From the NCBI GenBank assembly GCA_963681975.1, contig OY820613.1, forward strand, positions 1,426,001 to 1,490,000: a stretch of 64,000 nucleotides of DNA, written 5' to 3'. The first letter of the stretch is position 1; every line of letters starts with the position of its first letter. Below the pieces are notes generated by a model. That model made no database searches. It was not told the origin of the DNA and worked only from the letters and a program-made list of their open reading frames with translations. Shown here in pieces: positions 17,944 through 27,042 of this stretch. Position numbers and translations under genes: made by a program. The stretch comes from JANELJ01 sp024511395 (GTDB lineage Bacteria > Pseudomonadota > Gammaproteobacteria > GRL18).

Positions 17944-19404
17944 TCCGACCTGAATAAATCATAGCACATTGATTTATAAGGAAATATTGGCAAATTATGG
18001 GTGTTAAATTTGCAGGTTTTTGGTAAAATAAGCCTTATTACCTTGCAAATTTCCAGACCAGAATGAAGCCAAAGAAACAGCCAAAAATACCTCAGGAAGA
18101 CCTGTTCAGGATGCGTCTTGAAAACATGCTGGACATAAACCATGAGTTGATTAAGTTATCAAAACACATAGACCGGGAAAGTCTTGATAAAGAGTGGGGC
18201 GCTCTGTTTGTATCCACTAAAGGTACTCCTGCCATTCGTACTCGATTGATTGCAGGATTGCATTACCTGAAACACCTTCATGATTTATCAGATAAACAGG
18301 TAGTAAAAGGCTGGACAGAAAATCCGTACTGGCAGTATTTCTGTGGTGAAGAATACTTTCAGCATAAGATGCCTATACATCCTACGACCATGACCAAATG
18401 GCGTAACCGGCCGGGTAAATCAGGCAGTGAAAAATTACTGATTGAAACCATTAAAGCCGGACTAAAGAGTAAAACCATAAAGCCCGGTAGTTTAAAGAAA
18501 GTCACGGTAGATACTACCGTACAGGAAAAGAACATCGCTTTTCCAACAGATTCAAAGCTCCTGAACAAAGCCAGAGAAAACCTGGTTAAACTGTCCAAAG
18601 AGCACGGTATTAAACTGCGCCAGGCCAGTCGTTATGCACATGCAAAACAGTTTAAACGCATGAAGAAAATGAACAATAAACTGAAATCCCGTTTAGGTCG
18701 TGTTAAACGGGATATTGAACGACAACTGCCCAATTATTCTGTTGATATTCAGTCATTGTTTGAAGTAGCTCTAAAACAGGCTCAGAAACTAATTGAGCAG
18801 GAGCAGCACAGTAAGAACAAGCTTTACAGTTTACATGCTCCTGAAGTTGAGTGTATCAGTAAAGGCAAAGCTCATAAGCCTTATGAATTTGGTGTTAAAG
18901 CCAGTATCGCGGTAACTAACAAGGAAGGCTTTGTTATTGGTGCTCAAAGTTGTCCGGGCAATCCTTATGATGGACATACCTTGCTGCCACAACTGGAACA
19001 GATAAAACAGTTTACAGCCGTACAACCGGAACAATGCTTTGTTGACCGTGGTTATCGTGGACATGAAGTAAAAGACACTAAAGTTTTTATCTCAGGTCAG
19101 AAGCGAGGCGTTACCCGAAGTATTAAAAAGGCATTAAAACGGCGCAGTGCGATTGAGCCTGAAATTGGTCATATGAAAAATGATGGTCGTTTAGACCGCA
19201 GCTACCTCAAAGGTGCAGTCGGTGATGCCATTAATGTGGTTATGGTAGCCGCTGGACATAACTTAAGAAAGCTCCTCAATAAGCTCCGGCTTTTGTGGCT
19301 CAAAATTATTTCCGGTTTGATGGGGTCTTTTATCAAACCGGGGCAATCAGCTGCTTTAAACCTGGCTTGATGTCAGGCTTAAAGCGGTATTATTCAGGTC
19401 GGAC
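17943..19404 (+). mobile_element. IS5-family element, copy 3 (36-bp internal deletion)
   Basis: Terminal repeats GTCCGACCTGAATAA and TTATTCAGGTCGGAC are perfect inverses, the best-preserved ends in the set. Length 1462 bp, 36 bp short. The left flank is IS982 (TATTTA) and the right flank is an IS3 remnant (TATGTA), so the two sides come from different sequences and the junction is likely recombinant. Confidence 0.92.
18063..19370 (+). CDS. IS5-family transposase (copy 3, 435 aa, internal 12-aa deletion)
   Basis: In frame throughout but missing NYNRVGPQYVLM after GIKLRQ. The deletion lies between two GCCAG repeats. The three catalytic acidic residues remain. Subgroup markers (HIDRESLDKEW, STKGTPAIRT, LSDKQVVKGW) pair it with copy 7. 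Whether the shortened linker allows activity is unknown. Confidence 0.9.
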   Translation: MKPKKQPKIPQEDLFRMRLENMLDINHELIKLSKHIDRESLDKEWGALFVSTKGTPAIRTRLIAGLHYLKHLHDLSDKQVVKGWTENPYWQYFCGEEYFQHKMPIHPTTMTKWRNRPGKSGSEKLLIETIKAGLKSKTIKPGSLKKVTVDTTVQEKNIAFPTDSKLLNKARENLVKLSKEHGIKLRQASRYAHAKQFKRMKKMNNKLKSRLGRVKRDIERQLPNYSVDIQSLFEVALKQAQKLIEQEQHSKNKLYSLHAPEVECISKGKAHKPYEFGVKASIAVTNKEGFVIGAQSCPGNPYDGHTLLPQLEQIKQFTAVQPEQCFVDRGYRGHEVKDTKVFISGQKRGVTRSIKKALKRRSAIEPEIGHMKNDGRLDRSYLKGAVGDAINVVMVAAGHNLRKLLNKLRLLWLKIISGLMGSFIKPGQSAALNLA

Positions 19405-19595
19405 TATGTAAGGTATTAACGTTTACATCCAGTTCTTTGGCGACTACTGAAACCGACTTTTCTGACTCGATAGCCAACTGTACTGCTGATTCTCTGAATT
19501 CTGGGGTATAGCTCTTTGCTTGTCTTGTTTTATCTGTCATTTTGAACACACTCTCTTTTTAAAAGTATTTTAAGTTGTGTGTCCGGAATAGTATA
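19405..19595 (-). mobile_element. IS3-family remnant, 5' end with start of orfA
   Basis: On the minus strand, ATG at 19538-19540 begins MTDKTRQAKSYTPEFRESAV followed by QLAIESEKSVSVVAKELDV and NVNTLH, then IS5 copy 3 begins. This is the helix-turn-helix start of an IS3-type OrfA. The terminus near 19578-19595 contains TGTGTCCGGAATAG. It is a different IS3 from the one at 53218. It interrupts the receiver-domain gene. Confidence 0.8.
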
Positions 19596-19601
19596 GCCAC
19601 A

Positions 19602-19820
19602 TCACTCTTTATAACGTGGGATGGAGCGTATTTCCCGGCTTAACTCAATACCTGTTTTACCAGTATTAAGCTGGTAACTGGTGCAGACTATATCAATGTC
19701 TTCATGATTGAGTTTATCTATAGCTTCGGAATAAGAATTGGCCAGCGAGACAATAATACCCTCACCGGTAAAAATACGGGACAATACGGTTTGCTGCAGA
19801 CGTGAACGTTCAATATTTTT
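19602..19820 (-). pseudogene. Response-regulator receiver domain fragment (N-terminal half of REC-GGDEF)
   Basis: The minus-strand frame reads YLKNIERSRLQQTVLSRIF, TGEGIIVSLANSYSEAIDKL, NHEDIDIVCTSYQLN, TGIELSREIRSIPRYK, a CheY-like receiver. A Ser (CTSYQL) stands where the phospho-accepting Asp usually is, so it may be a non-phosphorylatable receiver or a decayed one. It is cut at PRYK by the IS3 remnant. The exact start is unclear. It follows mltD on the same strand. Confidence 0.7.
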
Positions 19821-19873
19821 AAGATATCCTGATTATTATAATTATTCTTGTTTTTGGCAGTAGAAAAACCGTT

Positions 19874-21517
19874 TTAAATCGGTTGTTTCCCGGCAGGTAG
19901 GTAAAGCTTGAGTTTCTGACCCGGCTGCAGATATTTTTTATTATAAAGACCATTCCAGTTTTTTAGCTCATTAATAGAGACATTAAAACGTCTGGATATA
20001 ATATACAGTGAATCACCTGATTGAACCCGGTAACTGATACTGTTTTTACTGCTTGTGGACTGACTGAGTTGAACTGGTGCATCAATAATCAGCTTCTGTC
20101 CTATGGACAGGGTGTCTCCGGCAGATAAACCGTTAAGTGAGGCCAGTTTCTTATGAGAAGTTTTAAACTGACGGGCAATTTTCCAGAAAGAATCCCCCTT
20201 TTTCACCCTGTAATAAAACTGGTTACTCTTTAATGGTTTTGAGCGGCTTTTATCAGCCAGTGCCTTGTCAGGTATTATGTGAGTTTTATCATTAGCCGCA
20301 ATGGGCACCATTAAATATTTACCGGCTCGAATACGACTGGATTTAAGCTTATTGGCTGTTTTTAAGGCACGGGTGGATATTTTATATTTATGGGCAATAA
20401 CACTGAGACTTTCACCGGAACGGATTTTATGACGGTACCACTGTACCCGATCCTTATCATCCATTCTGGCTAGGGCTATTTTAAAATCTTCTGCTTTGTT
20501 AGCAGGTAGCAGCAGGTGATGAGGGCCTTCGGGATCGGTGGCCCATTGTTTAAAAGCCGGATTGTATTTTTTTATATCAGCAAGGCTGATCCCGGCCATT
20601 CTGGCAGCAATAGACAGGTCAATCTGTGCTTCCGTATTGACTAATGTCAGATGGGTTTCATTGGCAATAGGTTTTAGAGTTAAGTGGTATTGTTCCTGAT
20701 GTTTTATCAGTTTGGCAATGGCCAGTAACTTGGGGATATAGTTTCTGGTTTCCCTGGGTAAATCTAGAGACCAGTAGTCAATAGGTTTGCCTTTTTTACG
20801 GTTTTTTCTGACGGCTTTATTCACAGTACCAGCACCGGCATTATAAGCTGCAAGGGTGAGCAGCCAGTCTCCCTTATAATAGCGGTTAAGCTGTTCCAGG
20901 TAACTTAAAGCCGCATTAGTGGACTGATAGACATCCCGGCGTCCGTCAAACCACCAGTTCTGCTTAAGCCCGAAATGACGACCGGTAGCCGGCATAAACT
21001 GCCATAAACCGGCCGCTTTCTGGCTGGAACGGGCATGAGGTTTAAAGCCGCTTTCAATAACAGGTAATAATGCCAGTTCTCCTGGTAATTTTCTTTTCTC
21101 AACTTCTTCAGTAATTAAATACAGATAGGGTTCAGCCCGTTCAGAAACCTTGCTTAAATAGCTTTTATGTTTCAGATACCAGGTTTTATGTTTTTTTATT
21201 TTGGGATGGTTTATTTCAGATAACTGAAACAGTTCCGGCAGATATAACCATAGATTTTTATACTCAGTAACTTTTGGGTCCTGGGTATATTGAGTCGTAC
21301 CTATATTGTCTGAATGAGCGGCAATAGCCTGTCGAGTGGAGTCTAATACAGGATCAATATCAGCATTGATATTGTCGCTCTGAGTATCTTTTAAATAATC
21401 GCTGGATAAGATATTTGCCTTATTTTGCGATGTATTAAAGGTGTCTGTCGTAGTACAGGCTGTCAGAGTCAGCTGGCTGATAAACAACAGCAAAAAACAG
21501 GGTTTTAATTTAATCAA
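19874..21517 (-). CDS. mltD: Membrane-bound lytic murein transglycosylase D with three LysM domains
   Basis: Cleaves peptidoglycan glycan strands to 1,6-anhydro products. I choose the TTG at 21517: GGAAAG lies about 9 bp upstream and it gives a lipoprotein signal (MIKLKPCFLLLFISQLTLTAC). An upstream TTG at 21583 would add 22 residues overlapping gloB by 74 bp. The SLT domain has the catalytic Glu in LPVIESGFKPHARSS and the AAGLWQFMPATGR and LAAYNAGAGTV motifs. Three LysM repeats follow (RSGESLSVIAHKYKIS; KKGDSFWKIARQF; QSGDSLYIISRRFNVS). It overlaps the gloB stop by 8 bp. Confidence 0.93.
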   Translation of the reverse strand: MIKLKPCFLLLFISQLTLTACTTTDTFNTSQNKANILSSDYLKDTQSDNINADIDPVLDSTRQAIAAHSDNIGTTQYTQDPKVTEYKNLWLYLPELFQLSEINHPKIKKHKTWYLKHKSYLSKVSERAEPYLYLITEEVEKRKLPGELALLPVIESGFKPHARSSQKAAGLWQFMPATGRHFGLKQNWWFDGRRDVYQSTNAALSYLEQLNRYYKGDWLLTLAAYNAGAGTVNKAVRKNRKKGKPIDYWSLDLPRETRNYIPKLLAIAKLIKHQEQYHLTLKPIANETHLTLVNTEAQIDLSIAARMAGISLADIKKYNPAFKQWATDPEGPHHLLLPANKAEDFKIALARMDDKDRVQWYRHKIRSGESLSVIAHKYKISTRALKTANKLKSSRIRAGKYLMVPIAANDKTHIIPDKALADKSRSKPLKSNQFYYRVKKGDSFWKIARQFKTSHKKLASLNGLSAGDTLSIGQKLIIDAPVQLSQSTSSKNSISYRVQSGDSLYIISRRFNVSINELKNWNGLYNKKYLQPGQKLKLYLPAGKQPI

Positions 21518-22343
21518 GTGTGTCTTTCCAGTAGCGGACTGTTGCAAATACTTCAGTAGGTGTTGAAAGTTGTTTGCCTGCAAATTGTTCTGCAGCTTTA
21601 ATTACACTCTGGCAATTAAAGCGTAAAAAAGGATTGGTCTGTTTTTCCAGTTTTAATAAAGAGGGCATAGTAGCTTTTCCGGCACTGCACAGCTCTCTGG
21701 TATCTTTTATTCTTTTTAACAGTTCTGTGTTTTCAGGTTCTACCCGTTGGGCAAAAACTAGGTTGTCTTGGGTGTATTCATGGGCACAGTACACCCATGT
21801 ATTATCGTCCAGCTGCAGGAGTTTATCTAATGAATGGTGCATCTGCTCTGCTGTGCCTTCAAATATCCGTCCACAGCCGCCGGCAAACAGGGTATCACCA
21901 ATGAACAGGCTGCTGTCCTCATTATTTTCAGCATGGTATAAGTAGGCAATATGTCCGAGTGTATGCCCGGGTACGTCTAATACCTTAAACGATAAACCCA
22001 TGGAATTCAGTGATACAGTCTGCGTTTCATCCAGTTTATGGCTAATGGCTGGTATGGATTCATGGGCCGGGCCGAAAACCGGTATGTCAAACTGGGCCAG
22101 TATTTCCCGGATACCGCCGGTATGGTCGCCATGATGATGGGTAATAAAAATGGCCTGTGGCTGGTACCGATTTTGTTCAATACTCTGGAGAACGGGCCAG
22201 GCTTCTCCGGGATCCACAATAATAATCTGCTTTTCTGCCTGCTTTTCGGGTAAACCGTGAATAAACCAGATATAATTATCTTCAAATGCAGGAATTCGAC
22301 TGACCTTTAACGACGGGCCGAATGACTTTTTTAATGAATTCAT
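21510..22343 (-). CDS. gloB: Hydroxyacylglutathione hydrolase (glyoxalase II)
   Basis: Hydrolyses S-lactoylglutathione in methylglyoxal detoxification. The metallo-beta-lactamase motif FITHHHGDHTGG binds two metals; GHTLGHIAY, FIGDTLFAGGCGR and YCAHEYTQDN supply further ligands. 277 residues, slightly longer than the usual 250-260 because of the N-terminal MNSLKKSFGPSL. It is coupled to mltD downstream and divergent from the methyltransferase at 22377. Confidence 0.94.
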   Translation of the reverse strand: MNSLKKSFGPSLKVSRIPAFEDNYIWFIHGLPEKQAEKQIIIVDPGEAWPVLQSIEQNRYQPQAIFITHHHGDHTGGIREILAQFDIPVFGPAHESIPAISHKLDETQTVSLNSMGLSFKVLDVPGHTLGHIAYLYHAENNEDSSLFIGDTLFAGGCGRIFEGTAEQMHHSLDKLLQLDDNTWVYCAHEYTQDNLVFAQRVEPENTELLKRIKDTRELCSAGKATMPSLLKLEKQTNPFLRFNCQSVIKAAEQFAGKQLSTPTEVFATVRYWKDTLD

Positions 22344-22376
22344 AACTTCGTATTATGGCACAAATTTACCCATAAA

Positions 22377-23306
22377 ATGAATAAGCCCAGGGACATATTC
22401 TTACCTTTTAACAGAAAAGATCCGCAAAAAAGACCCAGACCCTGTGTTTTTGAACATCCCTGGCAAATGGTTCGCCAGTGGTATCAGACTGATCTAGGTC
22501 AGGCCTTTCTGCACAGTGAAAAACAGTCCCTGAATAAGTTACTGGAACAGATTTTTGGTTACAATTTATTACAATTGGGCTGTCTTGATGACAGCGGTTT
22601 AACCGCTTCTTCAAGAACCTCTTTTCAATATGTCTGTGAATCGGCTGAATATTTAAATAACGGTTTTAAGCATCCAGGAAAACAGGTTAGCTATGTGGGT
22701 GAGTTTCAGGACCTGTCTATACAAAGCCATTCTATTGATGCTGTTCTATTACCCCACACCCTGGAACTTGAACCTGATCCACACCAGATATTACGGGAAG
22801 TTGAGCGGGTTCTGGTAGCTGAGGGCAAAGTGGTGATCCTGGGATTTAATCCTTTCAGTCTCTGGGGCTTCTGGCATAAATACTGGGAGATAAGAAGCCG
22901 GATTGCCAGTGATGCTAACCGTGAGAAAGTACCATTACCATCCTGCGGTCATCTGCTCAGTCAGAAATGCTTACGGGACTGGTTAAAACTGCTGGGTTTT
23001 GATATACAATTGGTCAGTGAATATTTTTACCGGCCGCCGGTAAAAAATGCCTCCCTGTTAAAGAAGCTGGAATTTATGGAAGTCGCGGGCAGGGCTTCGC
23101 GCCTATTACCGGCCGGCGGCTACTTAATGGTGGCTACCAAACGGGCTTCCACATTAACGCCCATACCTCAAAAATGGAAGTTTACCAAGGCTATTATTGG
23201 TTCAAATACCATTGAACCGGCCAGTTTTAAAGATGTGAGAAATAGTCATGTCGACAGTAAAACTACCATACTAAAAGACAACATTCTGAAAGAAAGTGAA
23301 GATTAA
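22377..23306 (+). CDS. SAM-dependent methyltransferase, class I (gloB-rnhA neighbour)
   Basis: A 309-residue protein. LLQLGCLDDSGL corresponds to the SAM-binding glycine motif, VLLPHTLELEPDPHQILREVERVL is a Methyltransf_11-type helix, and GKVVILGFNPFSLWG follows. The placement between divergent gloB and rnhA-dnaQ matches the YafS/YafE-like methyltransferase of many gammaproteobacteria. Substrate unknown. Only 33 bp separates it from the divergent gloB start, so the promoters overlap. Confidence 0.82.
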   Translation: MNKPRDIFLPFNRKDPQKRPRPCVFEHPWQMVRQWYQTDLGQAFLHSEKQSLNKLLEQIFGYNLLQLGCLDDSGLTASSRTSFQYVCESAEYLNNGFKHPGKQVSYVGEFQDLSIQSHSIDAVLLPHTLELEPDPHQILREVERVLVAEGKVVILGFNPFSLWGFWHKYWEIRSRIASDANREKVPLPSCGHLLSQKCLRDWLKLLGFDIQLVSEYFYRPPVKNASLLKKLEFMEVAGRASRLLPAGGYLMVATKRASTLTPIPQKWKFTKAIIGSNTIEPASFKDVRNSHVDSKTTILKDNILKESED

Positions 23307-23312
23307 AAATTT

Positions 23313-23756
23313 ATGGATAATAAAGTGTATATCTATACAGATGGAGCCTGTAAAGGCAATCCTGGTCCCGGCGGCTGGGGTGCTTTAATGAAATATAAGG
23401 ATACGGAAAAGGAATTTTGCGGTGGAGAAACACAGACGACTAATAATCGTATGGAAATGAAAGCCGCTATTGAGGCACTATCTCAGTTAAAACGTCCCTG
23501 TGATGTGGTGCTGACCACCGATTCCCAGTATTTGCGCAAAGGGATCACGGAGTGGATAGAAAACTGGAAAAAAAGAGGCTGGAAAACAGCCGCGAAAAAA
23601 CCGGTTAAAAATTCTGATTTATGGCAGCAGCTGGATGAACTGGCTCAAAAGCATAATATTACCTGGAACTGGGTAAAAGGACATTCTGGACATGCTGAAA
23701 ATGAGCGTGCTGATGAACTGGCCAACCAAGGCATTGAATCGGCAGGAAAAGGATAA
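23313..23756 (+). CDS. rnhA: Ribonuclease HI
   Basis: Degrades RNA in RNA-DNA hybrids. The 147-residue protein has the four acidic active-site residues: Asp in YTDGACKGNPGPGGWG, Glu in MEMKAAIEAL, Asp in TTDSQYLRKGI and Asp in NERADELAN, plus the GHSGHAEN loop. Located 6 bp after the methyltransferase gene and 7 bp before dnaQ. Confidence 0.97.
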   Translation: MDNKVYIYTDGACKGNPGPGGWGALMKYKDTEKEFCGGETQTTNNRMEMKAAIEALSQLKRPCDVVLTTDSQYLRKGITEWIENWKKRGWKTAAKKPVKNSDLWQQLDELAQKHNITWNWVKGHSGHAENERADELANQGIESAGKG

Positions 23757-23763
23757 GGCTTAG

Positions 23764-24477
23764 ATGAGACAAATTGTACTGGATACAGAAACCACGGGTC
23801 TGGAACCCTCCGCAGGACACCGGATTATTGAAATCGGTTGTGTTGAACTGGTCGAACGAAAACTGACTGGTAATACTTTTCATCAGTATATTAATCCGCA
23901 GAGAATAGTGGATGACGGAGCCATTGAAATCCATGGTATCACTAATGAGTTTCTTGAAGATAAACCTTATTTTGCAGACATTTACGATGACTTTCTAAAG
24001 TTTGTTCAAGGTGCTGAACTGGTCATACATAATGCACCTTTTGATGTTGGCTTTATCAATCATGAAATTGCTCTACTGGAAAAGTCCTCTGGTCAGAGTC
24101 TGAAAAAAATAGAACATTACTGCACCATTCTTGATACGCTGAAAATGGCCAGAGACATGCATCCTGGACAGAAAAACACCCTGGATGCATTATGTAAACG
24201 CTATTATATTGATAATAGCAATCGTGAACTGCACGGCGCATTGCTGGATTCCGAGATTCTGGCGGATGTATATCTGGCGATGACGGGCGGTCAGACCCGT
24301 CTGACCTTAAGTAATTCAGATGAAGCGGGGCATGAAGAAACCATTCAGCGTTTATCTGCGGATCGCGAGCCACTGAAAATCCTTAGAGCCACGGAAGAAG
24401 AATTAATCAATCATGAGAACTATCTGGATATGATAGAGAAAAAATCGGGCGGGGAAGTGATCTGGAGAACTATTTAA
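23764..24477 (+). CDS. dnaQ: DNA polymerase III epsilon subunit (proofreading exonuclease)
   Basis: DEDDh 3'-5' exonuclease of 237 residues. Exo I is VLDTETTGLE, Exo II NAPFDVGFINHE and Exo III HGALLDSEILADVYL with the catalytic His. The C-terminus would bind the alpha subunit. The rnhA-dnaQ pairing is standard in gammaproteobacteria. Confidence 0.96.
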   Translation: MRQIVLDTETTGLEPSAGHRIIEIGCVELVERKLTGNTFHQYINPQRIVDDGAIEIHGITNEFLEDKPYFADIYDDFLKFVQGAELVIHNAPFDVGFINHEIALLEKSSGQSLKKIEHYCTILDTLKMARDMHPGQKNTLDALCKRYYIDNSNRELHGALLDSEILADVYLAMTGGQTRLTLSNSDEAGHEETIQRLSADREPLKILRATEEELINHENYLDMIEKKSGGEVIWRTI

Positions 24478-24478
24478 T

Positions 24479-24502
24479 GTTCCCACGCCCCCATGTGGGA
24501 AC
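24479..24502. repeat. REP-like palindrome between dnaQ and a convergent remnant
   Basis: GTTCCCAC (24479-24486) and GTGGGAAC (24495-24502) form a perfect 8-bp stem with an 8-base C-rich loop. GTTCCCACG...GTGGGAAC is a common extragenic palindrome class in gammaproteobacteria. It lies between convergent genes and could act as a bidirectional terminator, although no T-run follows. Confidence 0.6.
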
Positions 24503-24511
24503 CAGCAAAAC

Positions 24512-24842
24512 TTATTTATAATCAGACCAAGATAGCAGTTCCTGCTCATGGGCGCTGAGACCTAACTGATAATCACTGTCAGCCTTGCCATATATACCGA
24601 TATAAATAACATCCGCTTCCTGGCTGTTCAGACGGCAGGTTTCTATACGTTTGCCTGACTTCCTGGGTGCGCAGATAAAATTATCTGTGGTAGGCTTCTT
24701 ATTTTTTCCGACATATAGATCCACATCATCTGAAATCTTGCGTAATTTAATGGTCAGCTTGGCGGGATTATCCAGTTCTACTTTGTAATACTGCCAGTTG
24801 TACTGGCTGATCTGATCAGTGATCTTGTCTTCAGGATAAATA
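24512..24842 (-). pseudogene. Protein with pre-peptidase C-terminal (PPC) domain, 3' fragment
   Basis: Minus-strand frame ending at 24512 reads YYKVELDNPAKLTIKLRKIS, DDVDLYVGKNKKPTTDNFIC, SGKRIETCRLN, ADVIYIGIYGKADSDYQLGL. The DLYV...PTT...C...E.C...YIGIYG pattern is the PPC beta-sandwich domain found at the C-terminus of secreted peptidases. Everything upstream is cut off by IS5 copy 4 at 24843. The catalytic or other domains are not in the window. Confidence 0.72.
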
Positions 24843-26340
24843 GTTCAACCTGAATAATACCGTTTTAAGCCTGACATCAAGCCAGGTTTAAAGCGGCTGA
24901 TTGCCCCGGTTTGATAAAAGACCCCATCAAACCGGAAATAATTTTGAGCCACAAAAGCCGGAGCTTATTGAGGATCTTTCTTAAGTTATGTCCAGCGGCT
25001 ACCATAACCACATTAATGGCATCACCGACTGCACCTTTGAGGTAGCAGCGGTCTAAACGGCCATCGTTTTTCATATGACCAATTTCAGGCTCAATCGCAC
25101 TGCGCCGTTTTAATGCCTTTTTAATACTTCGGGTAACGCCTCGCTTCTGACCTGAGATAAAAACTTTAGTGTCTTTTACTTCATGTCCACGATAACCCCG
25201 GTCAACAAAGCACTGTTCCGGTTGTACGGCTGTAAACTGTTTTATCTGTTCCAGTTGTGGCAGCAAGGTATGTCCATCATAAGGATTGCCCGGACAACTT
25301 TGAGCGCCAATAACAAAGCCTTCCTTGTTAGTTACCGCGATACTGGCTTTAACACCAAATTCATAAGGCTTATGAGCTTTGCCTTTACTGATACACTCGA
25401 CTTCCGGTGCATGTAAACTGTAAAGCTTGTTTTTACTGTGCTGCTCCTGCTCAATCAGTTTCTGAGCCTGTTTTAGAGCTACTTCAAACAGAGACTGAAT
25501 ATCAACAGAATAGTTGGTCAGTTGTCGTTCAATATTCCGTTTAACACGACCTAAACGGGATTTCAGTTTATTGTTCATTTTCTTCATGCGTTTAAACTGT
25601 TTTGCATGTGCATAACGACTGGCCATTAGTACATATTGCGGCCCAACCCGATTATAGTTCTGGCGCAGTTTAATACCGTGCTCTTTGGACAGTTTAACCA
25701 GGTTTTCTCTGGCTTTGTTCAGGAGCTTTGAATCGGTTGGAAAAGCGATGTTCTTTTCCTGTACGGTAGTATCTACCGTGACTTTCTTTAAACTACCGGG
25801 CTTTATGGTTTTACTCTTTAGTCCGGCTTTAATGGTTTCAATCAGTAATTTTTCACTGCCTGATTTACCCGGCCGGTTACGCCATTTGGTCATGGTCACA
25901 GGATGTATAGGCATCTTATGCTGAAAGTATTCTTCACCACAGAAATACTGCCAGTACGGATTTTCTGTCCAGCCTTTTACTACCTGTTCATCCGATAAAT
26001 CATGCAGGTGTTTCAGGTAATGCAATCCTGCAATCAATCGAGTGCGTATGGCAGGAGCACCTTTAGTGGATACAAACAAAGCGCCCCATTCTTTATCAGG
26101 ACTTTCCCAGTCTATGTGTTTTGATAACTTAATCAACTCATGGTTTATGTCCAGCATGTTTTCAAGGCGCATCCTGAACAGGTCTTCCTGAGGTATTTTT
26201 GGCTGTTTCTCTGGCTTCATTCTGGTCTGGAAATTTGCAAGGTAATAAGGCTTATTTTACCAAAAACCTGCAAATTTAACACCCATAATCAAACAATATT
26301 TCTTTATAAATCAATGCTATATGTTTTATTCAGGGTGGAC
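24843..26340 (-). mobile_element. IS5-family element, copy 4 (full length, minus strand)
   Basis: 1498 bp, ends GTTCAACCTGAATAA at 24843 and TTATTCAGGGTGGAC at 26340. The left flank is the PPC gene (TAAATA) and the right flank is the interior of an IS4-type element (TGCATA). The flanks do not match and come from different genes, so a deletion or recombination between two IS5 copies is likely. Confidence 0.93.
24877..26220 (-). CDS. IS5-family transposase (copy 4, intact, 447 aa)
   Basis: Full-length frame with all three catalytic acidic residues. Subgroup marker HIDWESPDKEW is shared with copies 5 and 8. Its own differences include KRNIERQLTNYS where other copies have KRDIERQLPNYS. Confidence 0.94.
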   Translation of the reverse strand: MKPEKQPKIPQEDLFRMRLENMLDINHELIKLSKHIDWESPDKEWGALFVSTKGAPAIRTRLIAGLHYLKHLHDLSDEQVVKGWTENPYWQYFCGEEYFQHKMPIHPVTMTKWRNRPGKSGSEKLLIETIKAGLKSKTIKPGSLKKVTVDTTVQEKNIAFPTDSKLLNKARENLVKLSKEHGIKLRQNYNRVGPQYVLMASRYAHAKQFKRMKKMNNKLKSRLGRVKRNIERQLTNYSVDIQSLFEVALKQAQKLIEQEQHSKNKLYSLHAPEVECISKGKAHKPYEFGVKASIAVTNKEGFVIGAQSCPGNPYDGHTLLPQLEQIKQFTAVQPEQCFVDRGYRGHEVKDTKVFISGQKRGVTRSIKKALKRRSAIEPEIGHMKNDGRLDRCYLKGAVGDAINVVMVAAGHNLRKILNKLRLLWLKIISGLMGSFIKPGQSAALNLA

Positions 26341-27042
26341 TGCATAACATTTTTAACCCGAGCACTACCCCTTAGGAGCGCAAAAACCTTTATTGAGTTA
26401 CTAATGGGCAGTTTATTAACTCAATCAGGGTTTGTAACCAGTGCTATCTGGATACTGGACATGGCCAGGCAATGGCCCGGTTATTATAAATGGCTTGAAA
26501 CCGGTCAGTGGTCTTATCTTAAACTGATGAGACAGTGGACGGCTCTGTTTCTAAAGCTGTTTGGGGATAATCCGGTTTATCTGGCCATAGATGACTCTAT
26601 CGTGCTGCGTCCAAAAAGGCACCCATGAGTCAGATACACTAGCAGCATGGTAATAAAACCAATCTGTCCCGGTATGTCAGAGGGCAATGCCGGGTAGCAC
26701 TGGCTGCGATTGTTAAGCGTTCTGGCTGTAATACGGCTCTGCCATTGTTATTACGTTTAACACCACAGGCCGGTAACAGTGGTAAACTGGTGATTGCCCG
26801 AAGTCTTATCCGGGCATTGCTGGAACCGCTAAAAGATAAAGCGGTTACTGTATTGGTGGACAGTTGGTATATGCGCCGTTCTTTTATTGAACCGGTACAG
26901 GCTTATAATATGACGGTTATAGGTCAGGTACGAATCGATACCGTATTATATAAACGACCCTGGCAAGGTAAAGGCCGGGGATGACCCGGAAAATATGTGA
27001 CACGTTATACAAAAGAAGAAATTAAATGGCTGCCTTTAAATA

